Source of the DNA: Paracoccus caeni
Lineage (GTDB): Bacteria > Pseudomonadota > Alphaproteobacteria > Rhodobacterales > Rhodobacteraceae
Direction of reading: 5' to 3'
DNA length: 64,000 bases
Assembly (NCBI RefSeq): GCF_016629665.1
Contig: NZ_JAEPRQ010000001.1
Location: 806,001-870,000 of the forward strand
Shown here: positions 36,487 to 44,959 of the stretch, in pieces
Layout: each line of letters starts with the position of its first letter
Position numbering within the stretch: position 1 is the stretch's first letter
The notes under the pieces: model-generated
Told to the model about the DNA's origin: nothing
The model's input: only the letters and a program-made list of their open reading frames with translations
Databases searched by the model: none
Made by a program: the position numbers and the translations under genes

Positions 36487-37896
36487 ATGACCGACGACAG
36501 CCCGACCCCGGAAGAGCAGGTTGCCGAAAAGCAGACCGAGCGCGACGAGGATGAATTCACCCCCCGCCGCGAATTACGTCAGCAGATCAACGAGGCGATC
36601 GACAACGAGGACCCCGAGAGGCTGAACCAGCTTCTCGAGCCGATGCATGCTGCCGACATCGCCGATATCATCGAACATCTTGTTCCGGCCAAGCGGCGGA
36701 TCTTCATCGGCCTCTATGGCGGAGAGATCGACGGCGAAATCCTGTCCGAGATCGATGAATCGATCCGGGACGAGGTCGTAGAACAGCTTCCCCGCGACGT
36801 TCTGGCCGAAGCCGTCCGCGAGATGGACAGCGACGATGTCGTTGACCTTATCGAGGATATGGATGAGCCCGAGCGCGAGGAAATCCTTGCCGCTCTGGAT
36901 GCGGGCGACCGGGCGGCGGTGCAGCAATCGCTGGCCTATCCCGAATATTCGGCCGGTCGTCTGATGCAATCCGAGGTGGTGACTGCGCCCGAACACTGGA
37001 CCGCTGGCGAGGCGATCGACTTTCTGCGGCGCGAGGATTGGCTACCCGAGCAGTTCTATCACATCGTCCTTGTCGATCCGCGCCGCCATCCGGTCGGTTA
37101 TGTGACGCTTGGCCGCCTTCTGGCCGCCAAGCGCAGCACGCCGATGCGCGAGCTGGAAGAGGACAGCTTTCGCACCATCAGCGCCTATGCCGATGAGGGC
37201 GACGTGGCCTATGCGTTCAATCAGTATCACCTGATCTCGGCGCCGGTCGTGGATGCCGACGACCGGCTGGTCGGGGTCATCACCATCGACGACGCGATGG
37301 CCGTGCTGGACGAAGAGCATGAAGAGGACATTCTGCGCCTTGCCGGTGTCGGCGATGAATCGAGCCTGACCGACACGGTGCCGCAAACGGTCCGTCAGCG
37401 GGTGCCATGGCTTGCCACGAATATTCTGACGGCTTTGGCGGCGGCCTCGGTCATCGGGTTGTTCGAGGGTTCCATCGCGCAGCTTGTGGCACTGGCGGTG
37501 CTGATGCCCATCGTCGCCTCGATGGGCGGCAATGCCGGAACACAGACGCTGACCGTCGCCGTGCGCGGTTTGGCAACGAAGGATCTGACCGTGGATAACT
37601 CGATGAGGGTGATCCGGCGTGAGGCGCTGGTGGGCCTTTTGAACGGCACCATCTTCGGGCTGGCGGTCGGGGCGGTGACCTATTTCTGGTTCGGGAATTT
37701 CGCCCTTGGCGCGGTGATCGGCTTTGCGATGATCATCAACCTTTTCGTTGCCGCTTTGGCCGGGATATTGGTGCCGCTGGCTCTGGACAAGCTGGGTGCC
37801 GATCCGGCGCTGGCCTCGCCCACCTTCGTGACGACGGTGACCGATGTGGTCGGTTTCTTCGCCTTCCTTGGCCTTGCGACGGTGGTGCTGCTGTGA
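36487..37896 (+). CDS. mgtE: Magnesium transporter MgtE
   Basis: 469 aa. Acidic N-domain of helical repeats (~25-150), a CBS pair (~155-275, e.g. SAPVVDADDRLVGVITIDDA) that senses Mg2+, then five membrane helices with SMGGNAGTQTLTVAVRGLA forming the pore. RBS AGGAG before ATG. The stop overlaps the cyclo-ligase start by four bases. Confidence 0.95.
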   Translation: MTDDSPTPEEQVAEKQTERDEDEFTPRRELRQQINEAIDNEDPERLNQLLEPMHAADIADIIEHLVPAKRRIFIGLYGGEIDGEILSEIDESIRDEVVEQLPRDVLAEAVREMDSDDVVDLIEDMDEPEREEILAALDAGDRAAVQQSLAYPEYSAGRLMQSEVVTAPEHWTAGEAIDFLRREDWLPEQFYHIVLVDPRRHPVGYVTLGRLLAAKRSTPMRELEEDSFRTISAYADEGDVAYAFNQYHLISAPVVDADDRLVGVITIDDAMAVLDEEHEEDILRLAGVGDESSLTDTVPQTVRQRVPWLATNILTALAAASVIGLFEGSIAQLVALAVLMPIVASMGGNAGTQTLTVAVRGLATKDLTVDNSMRVIRREALVGLLNGTIFGLAVGAVTYFWFGNFALGAVIGFAMIINLFVAALAGILVPLALDKLGADPALASPTFVTTVTDVVGFFAFLGLATVVLL

Positions 37897-38438
37897 GCGC
37901 CGCTGAAAAGAAGGCGCTGCGCGCCGAGGCGATGGCCGCCCGCCAGCAAGGCGGCGATCAGCAGGCGCTGACGGCGTTGCTGATCGAGGCGCTTCGACCG
38001 TATCGCGGCAAGGTGCTGGCTGGATATTGGCCAATGAGGGGCGAGGCGGACCCGCTGCCCGCGATCAAGGCACATGATGGCCCGATCTGCCTGCCGGTGG
38101 TTTTGGCCAAGGCGACACCGTTGATCTTTCGCGAATGGGACGGCGGCGCGCTGCATCCCGGTGCCTATGGCACATCGCAACCCGCCGAATCGGCGCGGGT
38201 TCTGGTGCCGGATGTGCTGATCGTGCCACTTGCCGGGTTCGATAGGGCGGGGAACCGATTAGGTTATGGCGGCGGCTTCTATGACCGCACGTTGCAATTA
38301 TTACGCGAATCGGGGCAGGTCCATGCAATCGGACTGGCCTTCGCGGCGCAGGAATTGCCGCTCATTCCGGCAGAGCCGTTCGATCAGCCACTGGACCGGA
38401 TCGTGACCGACCGGGGTGTCCTCGAAATTTCGCACTGA
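37893..38438 (+). CDS. 5-formyltetrahydrofolate cyclo-ligase
   Basis: Converts 5-formyl-THF to 5,10-methenyl-THF with ATP. 181 aa. The N-terminal basic KKALRAEAMAAR, middle GYWPMRGEADP and C-terminal substrate motif LGYGGGFYDRTL are the family landmarks. GTG start overlapping mgtE (GTGA). Last gene before a decayed region. Confidence 0.93.
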   Translation: MSAAEKKALRAEAMAARQQGGDQQALTALLIEALRPYRGKVLAGYWPMRGEADPLPAIKAHDGPICLPVVLAKATPLIFREWDGGALHPGAYGTSQPAESARVLVPDVLIVPLAGFDRAGNRLGYGGGFYDRTLQLLRESGQVHAIGLAFAAQELPLIPAEPFDQPLDRIVTDRGVLEISH

Positions 38439-38888
38439 ATCTGCGATTTGTGGCCGAAGGGCTGAGGCTGTGTGCAGGCACGGGATAGCTTCGGGATAAG
38501 CCTGTGGAAAAAATCTGAACAGATCGTCGCAGCGGATTATTATCCTTGGAAGAAATTCATGTTTTCGCGCGGTGGACGTGTTTCTGCACCCTCACTGTGA
38601 ACACATTCCAACGCGGCGTGTCGGGCGCTCTGTCAATGAGAAACCGGATCTTTGTCATATAAAATTTAGGTTGAAAACTGAGCGCGATCCCGGCACCTTG
38701 TGGCTCATGGCAATGGAACCGCAAGATGTAGTGGCGGGTGATCCGAACTCTACCAGTCCCTTGTCATTATTGACGACCTTTACCTGTCAGACGGGCCACC
38801 GTCTGCGGCTTGGCGGACTCTGCGCCGACCGTGGGCAAACCCGTGCAGGCAAGGGCGAGGGACGGTGATTGCAGGGGGACAAGCTGGC
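38439..38888. other. 450-base non-coding stretch: leader of a lost nrdJ
   Basis: No credible ORF on either strand. It is more AT-rich than its neighbours around 38540-38570 and 38630-38680. It contains two NrdR-like boxes (38688-38703 and 38719-38734) and ends at the nrdJ stub ATG (38889), so it looks like the retained promoter and 5' leader of a long-type nrdJ. I considered a cobalamin riboswitch and do not see the B12 box. Confidence 0.5.
38688..38734 (+). promoter_or_regulatory. Tandem NrdR-like boxes
   Basis: Box 2, CCGCAAGATGTAGTGG (38719-38734), is a near-match to the NrdR type CCACAAGATATAGTGT. Box 1, TCCCGGCACCTTGTGG (38688-38703), keeps the CTTGTGG half. Their offset is exactly 31 bp, the helical-turn spacing usual for paired NrdR boxes, and they precede an nrdJ-like start. 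Confidence 0.55.
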
Positions 38889-38990
38889 ATGAAGATCGAG
38901 CGTCGCTTCACAACCGGGAAAACGGGAACCTACGGCGACATCCCCTTCATCACTACCTCGAATGACCGGGCATAGGACGGAGCAACATTC
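38889..38990 (+). pseudogene. nrdJ: 5' stub of a long-type vitamin B12-dependent ribonucleotide reductase
   Basis: Opens MKIERRFTTGKTGTYGDIPF, which I recognise as the beginning of the ~1200-aa alphaproteobacterial NrdJ (MKIER-FT, G-Y, a Phe, then TTS). A stop TAG follows after 28 codons, and in the same frame DGATF continues where the family has NPDG. After that, similarity is lost. The rest of the gene is absent from the window, so this is a decayed relic. A complete short class II RNR is at 11488-13752. Identification rests on a short match by eye plus the upstream NrdR boxes. Confidence 0.55.
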
Positions 38991-39412
38991 GATATTCCGT
39001 TGTTGGGTTCCGTGCGATTCAAGAACATCGCGATTTTGGCCAGAGTCATGAATGGCAGCGAAGCGCTGTAAATTGAACGATGCCCAGCCGGCGACAAAGA
39101 CTGGAAGATGGAACCGGTGAGATTGACTGCGTTCTTGCATTTCAGATGGGGCGGACGATTCACGTGCAGGTAGCCTCCGGCAGGTCCGGGAGGGTCTGTA
39201 TTCTATCGCCCTCGAACCACCGGAAGCGATGACCAAGCAGCATCATCGTCATGTCGGTTGTGGCGACTATGTTCGTCAGTATGCTGTCGGGCGGGTAGAT
39301 CGACCCATAGAAGGATCTTGAGATGCGCCGCCTTTCCCCGGACCGGATCGATCTTCGGACCATCTTCACGTCCGGAAAAAGGCTCACCCAGCCAGAGCTC
39401 AGACGCTGGAAC
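38991..39412. other. Decayed region without clear genes
   Basis: Contains short open frames on both strands (e.g. minus 38930-39163 and 39160-39519) with unusual, lower-GC codon use, but none with a good start, known domain or intact neighbour relation. Probably debris of deleted genes; the nrdJ stub borders it on the left. Confidence 0.4.
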
Positions 39413-39784
39413 ATGATATTCCGGTCAGGCTGGGCAAGGGCCTTGCTGTCCCCATCCACCAAATCAATTGCAAAAGCCGCCAATATTTCACGGCAATCGG
39501 CCCTCGGACTTGTCCTCATCCTTGCAGCTTGCGGAAAGGATGCCGTCGAAGGAACCTATCACACAGATGATGGAGAGGGTAGCAGCGCAACGATGATCCT
39601 TGAGGACGGCAATGTGCAGTTCTGGCAAGGAGATACAGCGCTGCCACCGATGATTGGGAGCTATCGGCTTGATGACGACGGGCAGGTTATTCTGACACTG
39701 GGCGATCAGGTCCTTACGCTCACATTGAACGGCGAATGCCTGCATCCCTCAGACGATCCGTCTCAGACAATTTGCAAAACATAA
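39413..39784 (+). CDS. Small putative lipoprotein
   Basis: Up to 123 aa. The lipobox-like SALGLVLILAACGK gives a Cys that would be lipidated, and the ~80-residue mature part (GTYHTDDGEGSSATMILEDG, GSYRLDDDGQVILTLGDQVL) reads as a small beta-sandwich. The N-terminus is uncertain: ATG 39413 leaves ~40 residues before Cys, longer than usual, and TTG near 39443 is an alternative. The preceding DNA is decayed, so the original start may be lost. Function unknown. Confidence 0.5.
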   Translation: MIFRSGWARALLSPSTKSIAKAANISRQSALGLVLILAACGKDAVEGTYHTDDGEGSSATMILEDGNVQFWQGDTALPPMIGSYRLDDDGQVILTLGDQVLTLTLNGECLHPSDDPSQTICKT

Positions 39785-39870
39785 GAGAGGCGCGCGTTTC
39801 GCCGCCCCGCTTGTCCTGATGCATTTCCAACGGCGGCAAGCGGCATTCACTTAACCAAGACCCGGCGGGG

Positions 39871-40143
39871 TTAGAACCCCGCCAGCATCTCCCGTTGCAA
39901 CGCGCGGCACTGCGCCCGTTCGAGCGTGGCGATTGCCTCTTCCGCCGAAGCGCCTTTTGCGCGCGCCCTGTCCCACAATTTGCGGCAGGATGCCGGTGAC
40001 CATGGCAGGGCGGCATGGGCAAGCCATAGCCGCAGCGGCGCAGGCAAAGCGTCATAGGCAGCCATGGGATCTGTCGTGCGCCGCCGACAGCGCTGCGCGG
40101 TCGCACCCAGATTGCCGGATCGCGGGAAGCGGCCTGCCATCAT
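39871..40143 (-). CDS. DUF6525 family protein
   Basis: 90 aa from ATG 40143 (a second ATG follows immediately). Basic first part (GNLGATAQRCRRRTTDPMAAYDALP) then a conserved WLAHAALPWSPASCRKLWDRA block and an amphipathic C-terminal helix. This is a small soluble protein family of Rhodobacterales with no known role. It starts seven bases after the COG0523 GTPase stop on the same strand, so it is probably in the same, Zur-controlled transcript. Confidence 0.75.
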   Translation of the reverse strand: MMAGRFPRSGNLGATAQRCRRRTTDPMAAYDALPAPLRLWLAHAALPWSPASCRKLWDRARAKGASAEEAIATLERAQCRALQREMLAGF

Positions 40144-40150
40144 ACACCCG

Positions 40151-41368
40151 TCACTGCGCGCTGTCCCAACGCGGGAACGGATCGGCAAGGCGCCGCCACA
40201 AGGCCTGATCGGTGTTCTCTGCCTCCAACAGGCAGGCGTCCAACCGCGCATGGATCATGTCCTGATCCATCCCTGCGCCGATGAAGACCAGTTCTTGACG
40301 GCGGTCGCCATGCGGCTCGGCCCAGTGTTCGTTCAGATAGGCGATCCCCTGTTCATGTGCGGGCCAACGCTCGCGAGGGATCGAGGCCCACCAGCGGCCC
40401 AGAGGCCGGATGCTGGACAAGGCCCCCGCCAGCGAAAATTCGGCAACCCAGTCGGGCCGCGAGGCGATCCAGAAATGGCCCTTGGCACGGATCACCCCCG
40501 GCAGTTCGCCGTTCAGGACATCGTGGATCTTTTGCGGGTGAAAGGGCTGGCGCGCGCGATAGACGAAGGACGAGATGCCGTATTCCTCGGTCTCGGGGGT
40601 GTGGTCGGCAAATCCGTAAAGCTCTTTCGCCCAAAGCGGATGCTCATGCGCGCGGTCGAAATCAAACAGGCCGGTATTCAGGATATCGCGCGGGTCCAGC
40701 CGCGAATGATCGGTCTCGATGATCCGGGCATCGGCGTTCAGCGCGCGGATGATGTTGCGCGCGGCCTGCACGCGATCAGCTCCGGCATCGCCAACCTTGT
40801 TCAGCACCACCACATCGGCAAACTCGATCTGATCGGTCAGCAGATCGACCAATGTACGGTCGTCCCCTTCGCCCATCACCTCGCCACGATCGGCAAGGAA
40901 ATCGTGGCTGGAGAAATCCTTGAGCAGGTTCACCGCATCAACGACGGTCACCATCGTGTCCAGCCGCGCGACCTGGGACAGGCTGACGCCCTCTTCATCG
41001 GCAAATTCGAAGGTCGTCGCGACAGGCAGCGGCTCTGACACGCCGGTGGATTCGATCAGCAGGTAATCGAAACGACCGCTTTCCGACAGGCTGCGAACCT
41101 CGGCCAGAAGATCCTCACGCAGGGTGCAGCAGATGCAGCCATTCGACATCTCGACCAGCGTTTCATCGGTGCGTGAAATGGTGCCCTCGGCTCGGACCAG
41201 ATCGGCATCGATGTTCACTTCGGACATGTCATTGACGATGACCGCGACCTTCAGCCCCTGACGGTTGTTCAGCACATTGTTCAGAAGCGTGGTCTTTCCC
41301 GCCCCCAAAAATCCCGACAGCACGGTCACGGGCAAACGGTCGTCGTCATGTTTCATCAGGGCGTTCAT
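40151..41368 (-). CDS. COG0523 (CobW/ZigA-type) zinc metallochaperone GTPase
   Basis: 405 aa. Walker A GFLGAGKT at 19-26, the zinc-binding CICC motif at 78-81, Walker B-like [16 protein letters not shown], and a C-terminal CobW domain (~270-390). Members under Zur deliver zinc to client enzymes in zinc starvation. A perfect Zur-type palindrome lies 43 bases upstream (41411-41423), which argues for the zinc branch over cobalamin synthesis. Cotranscribed with the DUF6525 gene. Confidence 0.9.
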   Translation of the reverse strand: MNALMKHDDDRLPVTVLSGFLGAGKTTLLNNVLNNRQGLKVAVIVNDMSEVNIDADLVRAEGTISRTDETLVEMSNGCICCTLREDLLAEVRSLSESGRFDYLLIESTGVSEPLPVATTFEFADEEGVSLSQVARLDTMVTVVDAVNLLKDFSSHDFLADRGEVMGEGDDRTLVDLLTDQIEFADVVVLNKVGDAGADRVQAARNIIRALNADARIIETDHSRLDPRDILNTGLFDFDRAHEHPLWAKELYGFADHTPETEEYGISSFVYRARQPFHPQKIHDVLNGELPGVIRAKGHFWIASRPDWVAEFSLAGALSSIRPLGRWWASIPRERWPAHEQGIAYLNEHWAEPHGDRRQELVFIGAGMDQDMIHARLDACLLEAENTDQALWRRLADPFPRWDSAQ

Positions 41369-41410
41369 CGGTCTTCCTTCAGCAGCTGGCTCGCGTGGGT
41401 AGCGTGACTA

Positions 41411-41423
41411 GTTATATTATAAC
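41411..41423. promoter_or_regulatory. Zur box
   Basis: GTTATA-T-TATAAC, perfect 6-bp inverted repeat with the flanking A/A; matches the proteobacterial Zur operator core. Placed between the divergent COG0523 GTPase and ABC-F genes, closer to the GTPase start. Confidence 0.8.
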
Positions 41424-41489
41424 ATTACGCATCGCAACCGACATTTGAGGGGCATTGACGCCAGCCAGCGCATGGGCCATGCGGCGTGC

Positions 41490-43346
41490 ATGCTGCGTAT
41501 CGACGACATATCCTTTTCCATTCAGGGGCGGCCGCTGTTCGAGCAGGCCTCTGCAACGATTCCCGATGGCCACAAGGTCGGCCTTGTCGGCCCCAACGGC
41601 GCGGGCAAAACGACCCTGTTCCGCCTGATCAGGGGAGAGCTTGGGCTGGACGGCGGGGCGATCTCGCTGCCGTCGCGGGCGCGGATCGGGGGTGTCGCGC
41701 AAGAGGCACCGGGCACGGAGACTTCGGTGCTGGACACGGTTCTGGCCGAGGACAAGGAACGCGCCGCCTTGCTGGCCGAATCCGAGACCGCGACCGACGC
41801 GCACCGGATCGCCGACATTCAGACCCGGCTGGCCGATATCGACGCCTGGTCAGCCGAGGCGCGCGCAGCCTCGATCCTCGACGGCTTGGGCTTTTTGACC
41901 GAGGATCAGGCGCGTCCGACCAGCGACTTTTCGGGCGGCTGGCGGATGCGGGTGGCGCTGGCCGGGGTGCTGTTCGCGCAGCCCGATCTGTTGCTCTTGG
42001 ACGAACCAACCAACTATCTGGACCTTGAAGGCGCGCTGTGGCTGGAAACCTATCTGGCCCGCTATCCTTATACGGTTATCATCATCAGTCACGACCGCGA
42101 CCTGCTGAACCGCGCTGTCGGCCATATCCTGCATCTCGAAAACCGCAAGCTGACGCTTTACACCGGCGGCTATGACAGCTTCACCCGCATCCGCGCCGAA
42201 AAGCGCGCCTTGCAGGCCGCCGAGGCGAAAAAGCAGCAAGCCCGGCGCGAACATCTGCAAAGCTTCGTGGACCGTTTCCGCGCCAAGGCCAGCAAGGCCC
42301 GGCAGGCGCAGTCCCGCGTGAAGATGCTAGAGAAGATGCAGCCGATCACCGCCCCGGAAGAGGCGAAGTTCCACCGCTTTGGCTTCCCACAGCCGGAAGC
42401 CCTGTCGCCGCCGATCATCGCGATGGAGGATGTCGCCGTCGGCTATGACGGTCGGGCGGTTCTGCAACGGCTGGAGCTGCGCATCGATCAGGATGACCGG
42501 ATCGCGCTCCTGGGCCGGAACGGTCAGGGCAAATCCACGCTGTCGAAACTGCTGGCCGAGCGTTTGCCGACGATGCAGGGCCGCATGGTCCGGTCGGGCA
42601 AGCTGCGGGTCGGCTATTTCGCCCAGCATCAGGTGGACGAGCTTGAACTGGACGAAACGCCGCTGGACCATATCCGCCGCCTTCGCCCGAACGAGGCTCC
42701 GCCACGTCTGCGCGCGCGCCTCGCCGGTTTCGGGCTGATGGAGGCGCAGGCAGGCACCAAGGTCGGGCAGTTGTCGGGCGGGCAAAAGGCGCGTTTGTCG
42801 CTGCTGATCGCCACCATCGACGCACCGCATATTCTGGTGCTGGACGAACCGACCAACCACCTCGACATCGAAAGCCGCGAGGCTTTGTCCGAGGCGCTGA
42901 ACGACTATACCGGCGCGGTCGTGCTGGTCAGCCACGACATGCACCTGCTGGCGCTGGTGGCCGAGCGGCTTTGGCTGGTCAAGGACGGCGCCGTGTCAAG
43001 CTATGACGGCGATCTGGACGACTATCGCAGGTTTCTGCTGTCAGGCGATACCTCGCCAAAGGCGCAATCCACGGTTGAGACGGTTAAGCAGCCTGCCAAA
43101 CGGGCCGGTCGCGACGAGATCCTCGCGCTCCGCGCCGAGGTTCGCAAGTCCGAAGATCGTATCCAGAAACTGACCGAGATGCTGGAAAAGCTGGATCTGA
43201 AGCTTGCCGATCCAAAGATTTATCAGGATTCGGTCGAGGCTGAAAAATGGGGCAAGAAACATGCCGAAGCCGTCTCGGCGATGACCCGGGCCGAGGTGTT
43301 GTGGATGCAGGCGCTGGAAAACCTTGATAAAGCCGAGGGCGGCTGA
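41490..43346 (+). CDS. ABC-F family ATPase
   Basis: 618 aa soluble protein with two ABC domains and no membrane part. Walker A GPNGAGKTT (34-42) and GRNGQGKSTL (~345); signatures FSGGWRMRVALAG and LSGGQKARLSLL; Walker B LLLDEPTNYLDLE and VLDEPTNHLDIE; an inter-domain arm rich in Lys/Arg/Gln (~210-295) and a C-terminal coiled coil. ABC-F proteins act at the ribosomal E site; this looks like the Uup/YheS type rather than EttA. ATG 41490 starts the first ABC domain cleanly. Confidence 0.93.
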   Translation: MLRIDDISFSIQGRPLFEQASATIPDGHKVGLVGPNGAGKTTLFRLIRGELGLDGGAISLPSRARIGGVAQEAPGTETSVLDTVLAEDKERAALLAESETATDAHRIADIQTRLADIDAWSAEARAASILDGLGFLTEDQARPTSDFSGGWRMRVALAGVLFAQPDLLLLDEPTNYLDLEGALWLETYLARYPYTVIIISHDRDLLNRAVGHILHLENRKLTLYTGGYDSFTRIRAEKRALQAAEAKKQQARREHLQSFVDRFRAKASKARQAQSRVKMLEKMQPITAPEEAKFHRFGFPQPEALSPPIIAMEDVAVGYDGRAVLQRLELRIDQDDRIALLGRNGQGKSTLSKLLAERLPTMQGRMVRSGKLRVGYFAQHQVDELELDETPLDHIRRLRPNEAPPRLRARLAGFGLMEAQAGTKVGQLSGGQKARLSLLIATIDAPHILVLDEPTNHLDIESREALSEALNDYTGAVVLVSHDMHLLALVAERLWLVKDGAVSSYDGDLDDYRRFLLSGDTSPKAQSTVETVKQPAKRAGRDEILALRAEVRKSEDRIQKLTEMLEKLDLKLADPKIYQDSVEAEKWGKKHAEAVSAMTRAEVLWMQALENLDKAEGG

Positions 43347-43459
43347 CCTGTTGCGCAAATGTCCTGCTGTCGAAACAGTGACTTCCGCCGCCTTGTGCCG
43401 GTCACCGATTCGGCCCTAAAGCTCATTTCACCTGCTGCCCTCCCATTGGAAATCGTGCC

Positions 43460-44203
43460 ATGAAAACTGCTCTGGTCGTCGCCCTTATTGCCGCATCGGC
43501 TGCCACCGGTGTCTCGGCTCAGGATTTCGGCTTTACCGGTCGCACATTCTCGGTGGATCTGGGCGCAGGCGCATCCTACGGCCCCGACTATCCCGGCTCC
43601 GACGATGGTGAGGCAAGCCCGTGGCTGATCTGGCGCAATGCCGGCTTTGACAGCGACGGCTCGACCGATCTGCAGGGCTTCGGCATCTCGCCCTCGTTCA
43701 ACGTCGTGGGTGAGCGCGAAGCATCCGACAATGACGATCTGGCCGGAATGAAAGACATCAACGCAGCCTACGAGCTTGGCCTGAAGGTCAGCTACGGCGC
43801 AGGCCCGCTGACCGCCTTCGGCACCGTCCGCCGCGGCTTTGACGGCCATGAAGGCCTGACCGGCGAGCTTGGCGCGAAATACCGCACCGAACTGAGCGAC
43901 CGCGTGACGTTGTGGTCCGGGGTCGAGTTGGGCTACGGCAACGGCGACTACACCAGCACCTATTTCGGCGTCACACCGGAAGAGGCGCGGGCGGGCCGCC
44001 CCGCTTATGACATCGGCGGTGGCTTCACCAGCGCGGCCATCAGCTTCGAGGCACGCTATGCCGTCACCGACACCATCGCCCTGCTGGGTGAGGTTCAGTA
44101 TGGCAAGCTGATCGGCGACGCCGCGGATTCGCCGGTCGTGCAGGACAAGTATCAGCCTTCGCTGCGCGTCGGCATCGTCCGCAAGTTCTCGTTCGGGTTC
44201 TGA
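43460..44203 (+). CDS. MipA/OmpV family outer-membrane protein
   Basis: 247 aa. Signal peptide 1-~21 (ends GVSAQD), then GAGASYGPDYPGSDD and a series of amphipathic beta strands ending RVGIVRKFSFGF with C-terminal Phe, the outer-membrane insertion signal. OmpV/MipA proteins are small barrels, some scaffolding murein enzymes. Single gene, followed by a hairpin at 44224-44253. Confidence 0.9.
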   Translation: MKTALVVALIAASAATGVSAQDFGFTGRTFSVDLGAGASYGPDYPGSDDGEASPWLIWRNAGFDSDGSTDLQGFGISPSFNVVGEREASDNDDLAGMKDINAAYELGLKVSYGAGPLTAFGTVRRGFDGHEGLTGELGAKYRTELSDRVTLWSGVELGYGNGDYTSTYFGVTPEEARAGRPAYDIGGGFTSAAISFEARYAVTDTIALLGEVQYGKLIGDAADSPVVQDKYQPSLRVGIVRKFSFGF

Positions 44204-44223
44204 TAGCGCCCTTTTACCCTTAT

Positions 44224-44260
44224 CTTACGCGAACCAAACAAGGCCCGCGTAAGGCGTTTT
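44224..44260 (+). terminator. Probable terminator after the OmpV-like gene
   Basis: CTTACGCG pairs with CGCGTAAG (8 bp, 14-nt loop), then GCGTTTT. Confidence 0.55.
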
Positions 44261-44264
44261 CCCG

Positions 44265-44293
44265 TTGCACCGCCCCCCTGCTACGGCTATGCA
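44265..44293 (+). promoter_or_regulatory. Promoter of tRNA-Arg
   Basis: TTGCAC, 17-base spacer, TATGCA; transcription would start at the tRNA 5' end. Confidence 0.55.
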
Positions 44294-44301
44294 ACGCGCA
44301 G

Positions 44302-44378
<77 letters not shown>

Positions 44379-44410
44379 TTTCTATTTTCCTGATTTGATT
44401 TAACGCGATT

Positions 44411-44950
44411 TTATCCTGAAATTATATCAGGGCCAATCGGTGATACATCGTTCCGCGTATGTTCTGACCCTGAAACCAGCCGCATCATTTCGGCGGCTCT
44501 GGTGTACTCCTCGACCTCTTGCAGCGTTTTGTGACCGCCCGATGTCATGATCGCGTGAGCGGTCCCGCCAGATTCGGCAATCGCTATCAGCCTCGATTTT
44601 CTGAGGCCGTGTGTCGTCCAAGACGAAAGCCCCGCATCCCGAGCCGCGTCAGCTATGATATTGGACAGCCCTTTATGGCTCCTGGCCTCCTTGCCGCGAC
44701 TAGCGCGAAATGTCTCGCCTCCTCATAGGATAACGATAGCCGCGAGCATGTCTGACCGGTCTTTGTCTCAAGGAGCGGCGTAGGAGGGTAACCAACACTC
44801 AAGTGGCGCGGGCGCATGTTCGCGACCTTGACCAGCTGAGCCGCGCCTATTGCCCGTGTCGATGAAGATGATGACACAAGGACACGGGACGTCGGATGAT
44901 CGCGATGAGGCTCTGAACGCGCTGCGAGATTCATTGACTGCCTCGCTCAA
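44411..44950 (-). pseudogene. Frameshifted tyrosine integrase at tRNA-Arg
   Basis: Pieces of one phage-type integrase lie in successive frames on the minus strand. DTGNRRGSA lies in one frame near 44840-44860, then QLVKVANMRPRHL and LLETKTG in the next; after a second shift near 44697, RSHKGLSNIIADAARDAGL is followed by THGLRKSRLIAIAESGGT and GGHKTLQEVEEYTRAA. These are the conserved TG-RRG, KTG, HGLRK and GHK-L-EV--YT boxes, with the catalytic Tyr in EYTRAA. At least two frameshifts and loss of the N-terminal half make it inactive. It ends 33 bases from the tRNA-Arg 3' end, the usual integrase position. Confidence 0.8.
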
Positions 44951-44959
44951 CCGCGAGTT

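Noticed and set aside
38439..38560. 6S RNA next to the cyclo-ligase gene
   Set aside because: In related bacteria 6S RNA lies upstream of this gene, here occupied by mgtE; no long bulged hairpin seen downstream.
38690..38760. Loose resemblance to 5S rRNA (GATCCGAACTC)
   Set aside because: Helices do not form, length is wrong, and no rRNA genes are near.
38439..38888. Possible cobalamin riboswitch before the nrdJ stub
   Set aside because: No B12 box (GCCACTG / AGCCAGGAGAC-like) or conserved core is visible; NrdR-type boxes explain the conserved look better.
39160..39519. 119-aa minus-strand frame (SFYGSIYPPDSILTNIV region)
   Set aside because: Overlaps the lipoprotein 5' part, no RBS or known domain; may be debris, not supported as a gene.
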